DNA from: CAZHPA01 sp964533945
GTDB taxonomy: Bacteria; Bacillota; Clostridia; Lachnospirales; WRBF01
Assembly (NCBI GenBank): GCA_964533945.1
Contig: CAZHPA010000023.1
Coordinates: forward strand, 1 to 30,074
Direction: 5' to 3'
DNA length: 30,074 nt
Shown: positions 23,370-30,074 of the stretch, in pieces
Position numbering within the stretch: position 1 is the stretch's first letter
Layout of the letters: every line of letters begins with the position of its first letter
Notes under the pieces: generated by a model
Databases searched by the model: none
What the model was told of the DNA's origin: nothing
The model's input: only the letters and a program-made list of their open reading frames with translations
Made by a program: the position numbers and the translations under genes

Positions 23370-24716
23370 TTACTCCAACTTCTTCAAAAAAGGCAAGTTA
23401 AGTTTACTTCTTTTAACTTTAGCCGGGTCTGTAAATTGTTTCATCATTTTTTTCATTTCTTCAAATTGTTTAAGCAGTCTGTTAACTTCTTGTATACTTC
23501 GTCCGCTACCTATTGCAATTCTTTTTTTGCGTGAACCATTTAAAACACTAGGGTTTTGGCGTTCATATGGTGTCATTGATAAAATTATGGCTTCAACATG
23601 CGCTAACGCTTTTTCATCCATTTCAATATTATCAATATTAGCTTTATTAAGCCCCGGTATCATATCAAGCACGTTTTTAAGCGGACCCATTTTTTTAACC
23701 TGCTGCATTTGTAAAAGAAAATCCGTTAATGTAAATTCGTTTGTACGAATTTTTTTCTCAAGCTCTCTTGCTTGCTTTTCGTCAAATGCTTCCTGTGCTT
23801 TTTCAATAAGCGACAAAACATCGCCCATACCAAGTATGCGTGACGCCATTCTATCAGGGAAAAACGCTTCTAAATCTTCAAGTTTTTCTCCCATTCCAAC
23901 GTATTTTATAGGCTTTTTGGTAACAGACCTAACAGAAAGTGCAGCGCCGCCTCTTGTGTCGCCGTCAAGTTTTGTAATAATTATGCCGTCTATTCCAAGC
24001 TGGCTATTAAAACTTTCTGCAACGGTAACGGCATCTTGCCCTGTCATTGCATCAATAACAAGCAAAATTTCTTGAGGACGAACGGAAGCTTTAACATCTT
24101 TTAATTCGTCCATAAGCTGTTCGTTAATATGCAGTCTTCCGGCTGTGTCTATAATTATAACATCATTTGAATTACTTGCTGCATGGGAAATTGCGGCTTT
24201 TGCAATATCTGTTGGGCTTAATTTGCTGCCCATTTCAAAAACGGGAATGTTATAATTTGCCCCAACCACTTGAAGCTGTTTAATTGCTGCCGGACGATAT
24301 ATGTCGCAGGCAACCAGAAGCGGACTTTTGCCTTGTTTTCTTAAAAGCCCGGCAAGCTTGCCGCATGTTGTTGTTTTGCCGGCGCCTTGCAAGCCAACCA
24401 TCATAAAAATAGTGGGCGGTTTTTGGGAAAACGTCAACTTACTTTGCGTATTACCCAAAAGCCCCACCAATTCATCGTTAACGATTTTAATAACTTGCTG
24501 TGCAGGATTTAATCCTTCTAAAACTTCGCTTCCAACAGATTTTTCTGTAATTGTGCTAATAAATTCTTTAACGATTTTAAAGTTTACATCGGCTTCCAAA
24601 AGAGCAAGCTTAACAAGTCTTAAAGCTTCCTTAACATCTTTCTCGGTTAGCTTTCCTTTGCTTTTAAGCTGTTTAAAAACTTCTTGAAGTTTGGCTGATA
24701 AGCTTTCAAATGCCAT
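23370..24716 (-). CDS. ffh: Signal recognition particle protein Ffh
   Basis: Ffh is the SRP54 GTPase that, with 4.5S/6S RNA, delivers membrane and secreted proteins to FtsY and SecYEG. The 448-residue protein shows the helical N domain (1-95), the GTPase G domain with P-loop GLQGAGKTT (108-116), DTAGR (190-194) and TKLDGD, and the Met-rich M domain from about 300 (LLQMQQVKKMGPLKNVLDM, IGSGRSIQEVNRLLKQFEEM). AAGGAAG precedes the ATG by 7 bases. Its promoter starts right after the uppP stop. The usual upstream regulator gene ylxM is absent. Confidence 0.98.
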   Translation of the reverse strand: MAFESLSAKLQEVFKQLKSKGKLTEKDVKEALRLVKLALLEADVNFKIVKEFISTITEKSVGSEVLEGLNPAQQVIKIVNDELVGLLGNTQSKLTFSQKPPTIFMMVGLQGAGKTTTCGKLAGLLRKQGKSPLLVACDIYRPAAIKQLQVVGANYNIPVFEMGSKLSPTDIAKAAISHAASNSNDVIIIDTAGRLHINEQLMDELKDVKASVRPQEILLVIDAMTGQDAVTVAESFNSQLGIDGIIITKLDGDTRGGAALSVRSVTKKPIKYVGMGEKLEDLEAFFPDRMASRILGMGDVLSLIEKAQEAFDEKQARELEKKIRTNEFTLTDFLLQMQQVKKMGPLKNVLDMIPGLNKANIDNIEMDEKALAHVEAIILSMTPYERQNPSVLNGSRKKRIAIGSGRSIQEVNRLLKQFEEMKKMMKQFTDPAKVKRSKLNLPFLKKLE

Positions 24717-24748
24717 GTTAACGCTTCCTTTTGTTTAACTATCAATAT

Positions 24749-24776
24749 ATATTAACATATATTCATGCAATGTCAA
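24749..24776 (-). promoter_or_regulatory. Promoter of ffh-rpsP-khpA
   Basis: On the minus strand a perfect TTGACA (24776-24771) is followed after 16 bases by TAATAT (24754-24749). It starts 4 bases after the uppP stop codon. The -10 has four matches; AT-rich alternatives lie one to three bases on. Confidence 0.65.
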
Positions 24777-24780
24777 GCAT

Positions 24781-25572
24781 TTAAAAAAATTTTCTCGTAA
24801 ACAGCTGGTCTATTAATATTAAACCGCTTAAAGCAAACACATAATATGAAAAATAGCTTAATTTGCATTCTTTAATAAGTTTCATCATAAAATTAATTGC
24901 AAAAAATCCAGAAATAAGGGCAGCTATAAACCCAAATATTGTTGGGATTAAAAAAATTTCTTCTGTTGGAACTTCTGCTGTAACTATTTCTTTAATTTCT
25001 AAAACGGCAGAACCTAAAATAGCAGGTATTGACAAAAGAAACGAAAATTTTGCTGCACTTTTTCTGCTTATTTTGCAAGTTAAAGCACCAGTTAGTGTAC
25101 TACCCGAACGTGAAATTCCGGAAACAGTGCCAATAGCTTGCATTAACCCTATAATTATTGAGTCTAGGTATGTTATTTCCTTTAACTTCTTGCTTCCGTC
25201 TTCCATGGAATCTGCATACAAAAGAAAAATTCCTGTAATAAAAAATCCTAATGCAAGAAATGAACCGCTTTCAAATATTTTTTTTATATAATCCCCTAAA
25301 AACAATGCAATTAAAGCAGCAGGAATTGTTCCAATGATAAGCAAATAAGTAACTTTTTGAAAAGGTCTTTTAATTAGCGCAATAATATCTTTTCTAAAAA
25401 CTATAAGCACGGGAATAAGCGTTGCAACGTGCAAAATTATTCCAAATGTCATTGTTCCTTCTTCCAATTTAAATATCTTTTGAAACAGCGATAAATGCCC
25501 CGAACTGCTAATTGGTAAAAATTCGGCTAGCCCTTGTATTATACCTAATATAATCGCTTGAAATATAGTCAT
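24781..25572 (-). CDS. uppP: Undecaprenyl-diphosphatase (UppP/BacA)
   Basis: UppP dephosphorylates undecaprenyl pyrophosphate to regenerate the lipid carrier for peptidoglycan; overproduction gives bacitracin resistance in other bacteria. The 263-residue, multi-pass membrane protein has both signature motifs: QGLAEFLPISSSGH (13-26) with the catalytic Glu, and GISRSGST (152-159) with the catalytic Arg. A GTG four codons upstream is in frame but overlaps the AAGGTG ribosome binding site, so ATG at 25572 is the start. A SigA-type promoter lies at 25599-25627. No terminator follows; ffh is directly downstream. Confidence 0.97.
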   Translation of the reverse strand: MTIFQAIILGIIQGLAEFLPISSSGHLSLFQKIFKLEEGTMTFGIILHVATLIPVLIVFRKDIIALIKRPFQKVTYLLIIGTIPAALIALFLGDYIKKIFESGSFLALGFFITGIFLLYADSMEDGSKKLKEITYLDSIIIGLMQAIGTVSGISRSGSTLTGALTCKISRKSAAKFSFLLSIPAILGSAVLEIKEIVTAEVPTEEIFLIPTIFGFIAALISGFFAINFMMKLIKECKLSYFSYYVFALSGLILIDQLFTRKFF

Positions 25573-25598
25573 TGATGTACACACACCTTCCCTAAAAT

Positions 25599-25627
25599 AT
25601 TATAGCTAAAATAAGTAAAATTGGCAA
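25599..25627 (-). promoter_or_regulatory. SigA-type promoter of uppP
   Basis: On the minus strand TTGCCA (25627-25622), 17-base spacer, perfect TATAAT (25604-25599), divergent from the helicase promoter. Confidence 0.78.
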
Positions 25628-25653
25628 TAATAATATGAATATTATAAAATTAA

Positions 25654-25682
25654 TTGCATTATTACAAAATAAATGTTATATT
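25654..25682 (+). promoter_or_regulatory. SigA-type promoter of the DEAD-box helicase
   Basis: TTGCAT (25654-25659), 17-base spacer, TATATT (25677-25682), leaving a leader of about 46 bases before the ATG. Confidence 0.65.
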
Positions 25683-25735
25683 AAATCTCATGCGAATTAA
25701 TGTGTATGTAAACTTAATTAAGAAGGGAAAAATAA

Positions 25736-27373
25736 ATGGGAACATTAAAGTTTGAAGAAATGAATTTATCAGAGGAAATAACAAGAGCAATTGCAGATAT
25801 GGGCTTTGAAGAAGCAACCCCCATTCAATCTCAAGCAATTCATGTTATTTTAGATGGAAAAGACGTAATAGGGCAATCGCAAACAGGAACAGGAAAAACA
25901 GCCGCTTTTGGTATACCTTGCCTTGAACAAATTGATTCAAGCGACAAAAAGCTACAAGCTGTTATTTTATGCCCTACAAGAGAGCTTGCAATTCAAATTA
26001 GCGAGGAATTTCGCAAGCTTTTAAAATACAAAGAAAGTATTAAAGTTGTGCCAATATATGGCGGGCAGCCAATCGACAGGCAAATTATGGCGCTTAAAAA
26101 AGGAGCGCAAGTTATAATTGGAACCCCGGGTCGTGTTATGGACCATATGAACCGCCGAACATTAAAAATGGAAACGGTTAAAATGGTGGTGCTTGATGAA
26201 GCTGATGAAATGCTTGATATGGGCTTTAGGGAAGACATTGAAACAATTTTGAAAAAATTTCCCGAACAGCGCCAAACAATTTTATTTTCGGCAACTATGG
26301 CAAAAGGAATTTTAGAATTAACTAAAAACTTTCAAAAAGACCCTGTTCATGTTAAAGTTGTTCATAAAGAATTAACAGTTACAAGCACGCATCAAGTTTA
26401 TTATGAAGTTAAGGAAAAGACGAAAACAGAAGCGCTTTGCCGCATAATAGATATGTGCAACCCACAACTTTCGCTTGTTTTTTGCAATACCAAAAAGCGT
26501 GTTGATGAGCTTGTAGAGCAATTACAAGGGCGAGGATATTTTGCAGAAGGGCTGCATGGTGATTTAAAGCAAGTTCAGCGTGACACTGTTATGAAAAAAT
26601 TCAGAAACGGAACGCTTGAAATTTTAGTTGCAACAGATGTTGCCGCAAGAGGAATTGACGTTGACGACATTGATATTGTTTTTAACTATGATTTGCCACA
26701 AGATGAAGAATATTATGTGCATAGAATAGGAAGAACAGGGCGTGCAGGGCGTGCAGGCAAGGCGTATACGTTTGTTGTTGGCAAAGAAATATATAAACTA
26801 AGGGATATATGCCGCTATACAAATTCCAAAATCGAACGCCAGAAGCTTCCAACGCTGCTTGATATTGAAGAAGTTAAATCTAAACAATTTATAGAAAAAA
26901 TTAAAGCAGTTATTGAAGAAGGGCATTTAACACCATATATTAACATGGCAGAAAGAATGATTTCGGAAGACTATTCGGCAATAGACATTGCAGCGGCGCT
27001 TCTTAAAATGAATTTGTATGATGCAGATGCACAAGATATTGATTTTGAAGAACCGGAATCTTTCGAGAAGCAATATAAAGAGGGACGCAAAGATAAAAAA
27101 GATAAAAAGGGTAAAAAAGATAAGAAAAAAGAAAAAGATATGGTGCGTCTGTTTGTTAGTTTGGGTAAAAACAATAAAGTTAAGGCCGGAGATATTGTTG
27201 GGGCATTAGCAGGAGAAACGGGCATTTCTGGGCGTGTTATTGGAGCTATTGACATTTTTGATGAGTTTACATTTGTTGATGTTCCAAAAGAGTATGTTAA
27301 AGAAGTACTTGAAGGCATGAAAAATAAAAAGTTAAAAGGCATTAAAGTTAATATTGAACGTGCTAAAAAATAA
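25736..27373 (+). CDS. DEAD-box RNA helicase with DbpA-type RNA-binding domain
   Basis: An ATP-dependent RNA helicase of 545 residues. The Q motif (ATPIQSQAI, 27-35), Walker A SQTGTGKT (48-55), PTREL, DEAD (154-157), SAT and HRIGRTGRAGR near 330 are all present. A charged Lys-rich linker (about 454-473) leads to a C-terminal RRM-like DbpA domain (VRLFVSLGKNNKVKAGDIVG onward). This layout is typical of DeaD/CshA/DbpA-type proteins of Firmicutes, which unwind rRNA and mRNA structures in ribosome assembly and cold adaptation. AAGGG precedes the ATG. Specificity for 23S hairpin 92, as for DbpA, is possible but not shown. A bidirectional terminator follows. Confidence 0.95.
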   Translation: MGTLKFEEMNLSEEITRAIADMGFEEATPIQSQAIHVILDGKDVIGQSQTGTGKTAAFGIPCLEQIDSSDKKLQAVILCPTRELAIQISEEFRKLLKYKESIKVVPIYGGQPIDRQIMALKKGAQVIIGTPGRVMDHMNRRTLKMETVKMVVLDEADEMLDMGFREDIETILKKFPEQRQTILFSATMAKGILELTKNFQKDPVHVKVVHKELTVTSTHQVYYEVKEKTKTEALCRIIDMCNPQLSLVFCNTKKRVDELVEQLQGRGYFAEGLHGDLKQVQRDTVMKKFRNGTLEILVATDVAARGIDVDDIDIVFNYDLPQDEEYYVHRIGRTGRAGRAGKAYTFVVGKEIYKLRDICRYTNSKIERQKLPTLLDIEEVKSKQFIEKIKAVIEEGHLTPYINMAERMISEDYSAIDIAAALLKMNLYDADAQDIDFEEPESFEKQYKEGRKDKKDKKGKKDKKKEKDMVRLFVSLGKNNKVKAGDIVGALAGETGISGRVIGAIDIFDEFTFVDVPKEYVKEVLEGMKNKKLKGIKVNIERAKK

Positions 27374-27403
27374 GGAACGGTTTACGCCGTTCCTTTAATT
27401 ATT
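27372..27403. terminator. Bidirectional terminator between helicase and XRE gene
   Basis: GGAACGG (27374-27380) pairs with CCGTTCC (27387-27393), loop of six. On the plus strand TTT-AATTATTTTTT follows; on the minus strand TTATTTTTT follows. The XRE gene ends at 27395, almost inside it. The stem is close in sequence to the terminator at 20830. Confidence 0.85.
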
Positions 27404-27835
27404 TTTTATATTTAAGTACGATTTATAAAGTAAATCTTTAATAACTAAAATTGCGTCATCTAAAGAATAGCTGTATTTTGCCATCATTTCTTTTATCATT
27501 TCGGCAAGCTTTTCGTCATAATATTTGCAATCAACCGTGTTTTTGTACTCAATAAGAATAGGGTACAATTTAGTCCAGTCAACATTGTAGCCATTTTTAT
27601 CTTTTGTTACAGTTACACCTAGTTGAACTTCTTCTTTTTCTTCTTCTTGCAGCAAATAATCGCAGCTAATATTTAGAATTTTAGCAAGCTTTGCAATTTT
27701 AGCAGCTTCAGGAAAAGTTAAGTTAGATTCCCATTTAGAAATAGCTTGCCTTGAAACGTCGAGTTTTTCGGCTAGTTGGTCTTGTGTTAAGTTAATGTTG
27801 CTTCTTGCTTTGGCAATTTTTTGTCCAATTTTCAT
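27395..27835 (-). CDS. XRE-family (Cro/CI-type) transcriptional regulator
   Basis: A 146-residue DNA-binding protein. The N-terminal helix-turn-helix is LTQDQLAEKLDVSRQAISKW (about 16-35) followed by ESNLTFPEAAKIAKLAKILN, the common XRE pattern of Clostridia. The rest is a helical C-terminal region with VDWTKLYPILIEY and EMIKEMMAKYSYSLDDAILV; there is no known ligand or peptidase domain. An in-frame ATG seven codons upstream exists, but GGGGG sits 6 bases before the ATG at 27835, which is preferred. Its targets are unknown. No clear promoter was identified; the 87 bases between the start and the repeat at 27923 are very AT-rich. Confidence 0.88.
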   Translation of the reverse strand: MKIGQKIAKARSNINLTQDQLAEKLDVSRQAISKWESNLTFPEAAKIAKLAKILNISCDYLLQEEEKEEVQLGVTVTKDKNGYNVDWTKLYPILIEYKNTVDCKYYDEKLAEMIKEMMAKYSYSLDDAILVIKDLLYKSYLNIKNN

Positions 27836-27922
27836 TTTTATCCCCCATATAACCATTATTAAAGCTAATTTTAAATGTAAAATTTGAAAATTAAAACCAA
27901 CTAATCAGTGCTAAATGCGACT

Positions 27923-27998
27923 TTAAGTTTCTTTAGCTTTTTAATTATTCTATATAGTATATGATTATTTGCTAAATCAACAAATGCTTGCTTCTTAA
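27923..27998 (-). pseudogene. Decayed duplicate of the PHP gene 3' end
   Basis: Read on the minus strand this gives QAFVDLANNHILYRIIKKLK, against NPLVDLANKYIPYEIVEKLK in the intact PHP protein just upstream. Similarity by eye is roughly 70 percent of bases and continues to the stop codon; one base is missing in the copy, which shifts the frame. GCTAAATCAACAA is identical in both (27971-27983 and 28057-28069). The offset is 85-86 bases, so this is a near-tandem direct duplication of the last 25 codons or so. Confidence 0.82.
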
Positions 27999-28007
27999 TA
28001 AATAAAA

Positions 28008-28823
28008 TTAAGTTTCTTTTAACTTTTCAACTATTTCATATGGTATATACTTATTCGCTAAATCAACAAGTGGGTTGCTTTCCAATGAATGAAAATCGCT
28101 TCCGCCAGAAACTTTTAAATTATATTTTAAAGCCATTTTTTTAAGCATTAATTCATCACTTTTTGAATGGGTTGTGTAAATGCATTCTATGCCGTCTAAT
28201 CCGTATTCTATTAGCTTAACAATAAGGCTTTCAAGCTGTTCATTGTCTAGTTTATACAATAAAGGGTGTGCCAAAATGGCAATGCCTTTAGCTTCTTTAA
28301 TTATCGAAATGCTTTCTTTGGAAGAAATATGTTCACGGCGAATATATGGGTAGCATTGCTTTGTTAAATACTTCTCAAACGCTTCAGAAACGGTTTTGCA
28401 ATGCTTTTGGGCAACAAGTGCCCTTGCAAAATGCGCTCTTGTAACAACATTTAATTTTTCGGGCATATGGAGTGTAATTCCTATATCTTTAAAACGTTTT
28501 AGCATATTTGCATTTCGATTTTCTCTTTCTTTAGTAATTTTTAAAAGGGAATTTTTAAGCTTAGGGCAATCTTTATCAATAAACAGCCCAACAATGTGTA
28601 TTTCTATGTCTTTAATTTCTTTTGGAGCAGCGGCAAGCTCAATTCCGTTAATAAATTCAATTCCTTTTTCTTTTGCAGCAACATATGCTTCAGCAAGCCC
28701 ATCTATTGTGTCGTGGTCTGTTAAAGATAGTGCACGCAAACCTTTGTGCTTTGCATATGAAATTAAACGACTAGGAGTTAGCGTTCCGTCTGAAAATGTT
28801 GAATGGGTATGCAAATCAACCAA
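28008..28823 (-). CDS. PHP-domain phosphoesterase (YciV/TrpH-like)
   Basis: A 271-residue metal-dependent phosphoesterase of the PHP superfamily. Metal-binding motifs occur in order: VDLHTHSTFSDG (2-13), LTDHDTIDG (about 36-44), the Glu in NGIELAA, the His in LAHP, and GSDFHS near the C-terminus. E. coli homologue YciV (RNase AM) trims 5' ends of rRNA and degrades short phosphorylated substrates, so a nuclease or nucleotide phosphatase role is likely but not certain. The start is TTG at 28823, with AGAGGTGA 6 bases upstream. Its 3' end is duplicated downstream at 27923-27998. The 170 bases before it (28824-28993) hold no gene or clear promoter that I can see. Confidence 0.9.
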   Translation of the reverse strand: MVDLHTHSTFSDGTLTPSRLISYAKHKGLRALSLTDHDTIDGLAEAYVAAKEKGIEFINGIELAAAPKEIKDIEIHIVGLFIDKDCPKLKNSLLKITKERENRNANMLKRFKDIGITLHMPEKLNVVTRAHFARALVAQKHCKTVSEAFEKYLTKQCYPYIRREHISSKESISIIKEAKGIAILAHPLLYKLDNEQLESLIVKLIEYGLDGIECIYTTHSKSDELMLKKMALKYNLKVSGGSDFHSLESNPLVDLANKYIPYEIVEKLKET

Positions 28824-28993
28824 AATTAATCACCTCTTAGCAGAAGAAGTTTTATCATAAAAGAAATTATTGAATCTTATTTAATAATTGCTAGATGAGC
28901 GCTTTTTATTCATTTGGTTACATTTTAGTAAGTAGATAATATATATTTGTGGATGCTGTAATATCATTGAACTTGTGCTGAATGTAGCTTGTA

Positions 28994-29107
28994 CTACTTT
29001 TGAGGTTTCGTCGTAGGTGGCGGTGATATTGGTGGCTTTGTAGTTGAAATTTTTATTGGCTGGGCAGATTCGTTATAAATATTATTATTTCTTGCTTTAT
29101 CAAGCAT
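28994..29107 (-). CDS. 37-residue proline-rich small protein coupled to the DUF6338-like gene
   Basis: ATG at 29107 overlaps the end of the preceding gene (ATGCTTGA contains its TGA stop), and GGGAGG lies 9 bases upstream, so translation is well supported despite the small size. The peptide begins MLDKARNNNIY, is hydrophilic, and ends in a Thr/Pro/Lys-rich tail (KISTTKPPISPPPTTKPQK). There is no membrane segment. A longer open frame to 29227 exists but is a shadow of the upstream gene. The function is unknown; the coupling suggests it works with the membrane protein. Confidence 0.72.
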   Translation of the reverse strand: MLDKARNNNIYNESAQPIKISTTKPPISPPPTTKPQK

Positions 29108-29729
29108 TGTTTTCTTCCTCCCTTGTAGAATAATCAGATACTTCCACAATAATTTCATCATGATTTCTTGATATGTAAAGTTTTTCGGCTTTGTAAAGCA
29201 ATGAACTATCAGAATAAACGTCAACATTAGATAAATACAGTTCTCTTATATCGCTATTATCAGAATAATCAACCAAGCATCCATAGTATACCAATTTATA
29301 CTTCAAATCTCGTACTGAAATTACTGATAATTCACGTAACGCAATATCCCACACTTGATTGTTGCTTGTTTTATTTATTATTTTAATCTTATTTAAAAGT
29401 TTAAATAAATAATTTCCACTATTAATTTTGCTTGCAACAAGTGATAATATTACAGCAAAAACTATTGATAACATTAATTCATTTGAACCTATATTAGCAG
29501 CATTGTTTGTAAATAATTGCACTGGGTCAAATGGAATAGGTGAGGATTTTGAGAACCAAATTGACCAGCTAGTCAATGAAAAAGATAGAAATGAAAATAT
29601 AGATATTTTCATAAACTCTATATAATAATGCCTTTCTTTAACTGGATTAAGGTAATAGAATAATAATATACCAATAGTTCCCGGAATTAGAAGCAAGAAG
29701 AACTTTGTAATGAAATTTGCTAGCTCCAT
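29100..29729 (-). CDS. DUF6338-like membrane protein
   Basis: The 209-residue protein has three likely membrane helices (about 5-27, 38-60 and 84-104) and a soluble C-terminal domain. Features that recall DUF6338: the N-terminal LLIPGTIGILLFYYLNP, and a C-terminal beta domain with YKLVYYGCLVDYSDNSDIRE and YLSNVDVYSDSSLLYK, in the pattern of a strand, a turn and ELYLSNV. The family match is from memory and moderately secure; its function is unknown. ATG at 29729 follows AGGTGG by 4 bases. It overlaps a small proline-rich ORF at its end. It lies directly after a tRNA terminator, a common place for accessory genes. Confidence 0.75.
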   Translation of the reverse strand: MELANFITKFFLLLIPGTIGILLFYYLNPVKERHYYIEFMKISIFSFLSFSLTSWSIWFSKSSPIPFDPVQLFTNNAANIGSNELMLSIVFAVILSLVASKINSGNYLFKLLNKIKIINKTSNNQVWDIALRELSVISVRDLKYKLVYYGCLVDYSDNSDIRELYLSNVDVYSDSSLLYKAEKLYISRNHDEIIVEVSDYSTREEENNA

Positions 29730-29802
29730 TAAACCACCTATTCTTTAAACTATTTGAATATTAATATATTTCTGATTATAAAAATGAAAATAGATAAAAC
29801 TG

Positions 29803-29831
29803 AAAAAACACCATTGAATAGAAATCAATGG
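29803..29831 (-). terminator. Terminator of the tRNA operon
   Basis: On the minus strand CCATTGA pairs with TCAATGG around a 7-base loop (29811-29831), followed by TG and TTTTTT at 29808-29803. It lies about 20 bases after the tRNA-Met 3' end. Confidence 0.85.
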
Positions 29832-29851
29832 CAGTTTCAGAAAATTTTTAA

Positions 29852-29925
<74 letters not shown>

Positions 29926-30020
29926 TCATTATTGTATATGTTTTTAATTTTGAAAATTCTTAGTTGCAAGATATTTAATTTATTTTAATATATAAATTTG
30001 TATAAAAAATAATTATTAAA

Positions 30021-30074
30021 TGGAGGGAGAAGGATTTGAACCTTCGAAAGCATCGCTAACAGATTTACAGTCTG
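30021..30074 (-). tRNA. tRNA-Tyr (GTA), 3' part; gene runs off the window
   Basis: The minus strand shows the anticodon loop with GTA (CAGACTGTAAATCTG), a long variable arm (TTAGCGATGCTTTCG), the T arm GAAGGTTCAAATCCTTC and the acceptor 3' strand TCCCTCC plus discriminator A. A long variable arm with GTA is diagnostic of bacterial tRNA-Tyr. CCA is not encoded. The D arm and 5' acceptor strand are beyond the window edge. Confidence 0.9.

Noticed and set aside
29120..29227. N-terminal extension of the 37-residue small ORF to 29227
   Set aside because: It overlaps the DUF6338-like gene in another frame; the ribosome binding site and stop/start overlap support the start at 29107.

Overview
The window is chromosomal DNA from an A+T-rich, low-GC Gram-positive bacterium, most likely an anaerobic member of the Clostridia. 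Supporting evidence: strong AGGAGG-type ribosome binding sites with frequent TTG and GTG starts; the Firmicutes cluster ricT-yabB-rsmI; a Noc-type ParB protein next to rsmG/mnmG; a ferredoxin-like aldo/keto reductase; and a CotS-like spore-coat protein preceded by a sigma-E-like promoter, which points to sporulation. Nearly everything is housekeeping.

Layout. 1-3951 (+): an upstream terminator, mltG (promoter and TTG start identified), a diacylglycerol-kinase-like lipid kinase and argS. 3964-5532 (-): a GNAT acetyltransferase coupled to a DUF2156 protein. 5567-7681 (-): noc, rsmG and a small unknown gene. 7852-15089 (-): a tight seven-gene operon in transcription order ricT, yabB (trmN6-like), rsmI, yebC, an Fe-S aldo/keto reductase, ispE and mnmG, driven by a promoter whose -35 overlaps the cls stop codon. 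15084-16566 (-): cardiolipin synthase, divergent from 16567-20860 (+): an unknown membrane protein, lspA, rluD, cca and a degenerate CotS kinase. 22841-24776 (-): ffh, rpsP, khpA. 24781-25627 (-): uppP, divergent from a DEAD-box helicase (+). 27395-28823 (-): an XRE regulator and a PHP phosphoesterase. 28994-29729 (-): a DUF6338-like membrane protein coupled to a 37-residue Pro-rich small protein. 29803-30074 (-): initiator tRNA-Met and the 3' part of tRNA-Tyr, with a terminator. Both tRNAs lack an encoded CCA, consistent with the cca gene here.

The accessory part is 20830-22840, inserted directly beyond the 3' end of khpA, where most Firmicutes carry rimM-trmD-rplS. It holds two unrecognised exported proteins. 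It is bracketed by a direct repeat of the khpA 3' end: the intact gene on one side and a decayed, still readable copy on the other. The first exported gene is preceded by a 14-unit TA tract between a perfect TTGACA and a perfect TATAAT, an arrangement suited to slipped-strand phase variation. A palindrome resembling IS200/IS605 ends forms the last codons of the second. A second, independent echo of a gene 3' end lies just beyond the PHP gene.

Functionally the window mixes translation and RNA modification (argS, rsmG, mnmG, rsmI, yabB, rluD, cca, rpsP, yebC, helicase, tRNAs), envelope biogenesis (mltG, lipid kinase, cls, uppP, lspA, ispE), protein targeting (ffh) and chromosome/sporulation control (noc, ricT, CotS-like). 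All calls were made by eye from sequence motifs; no database search was run.
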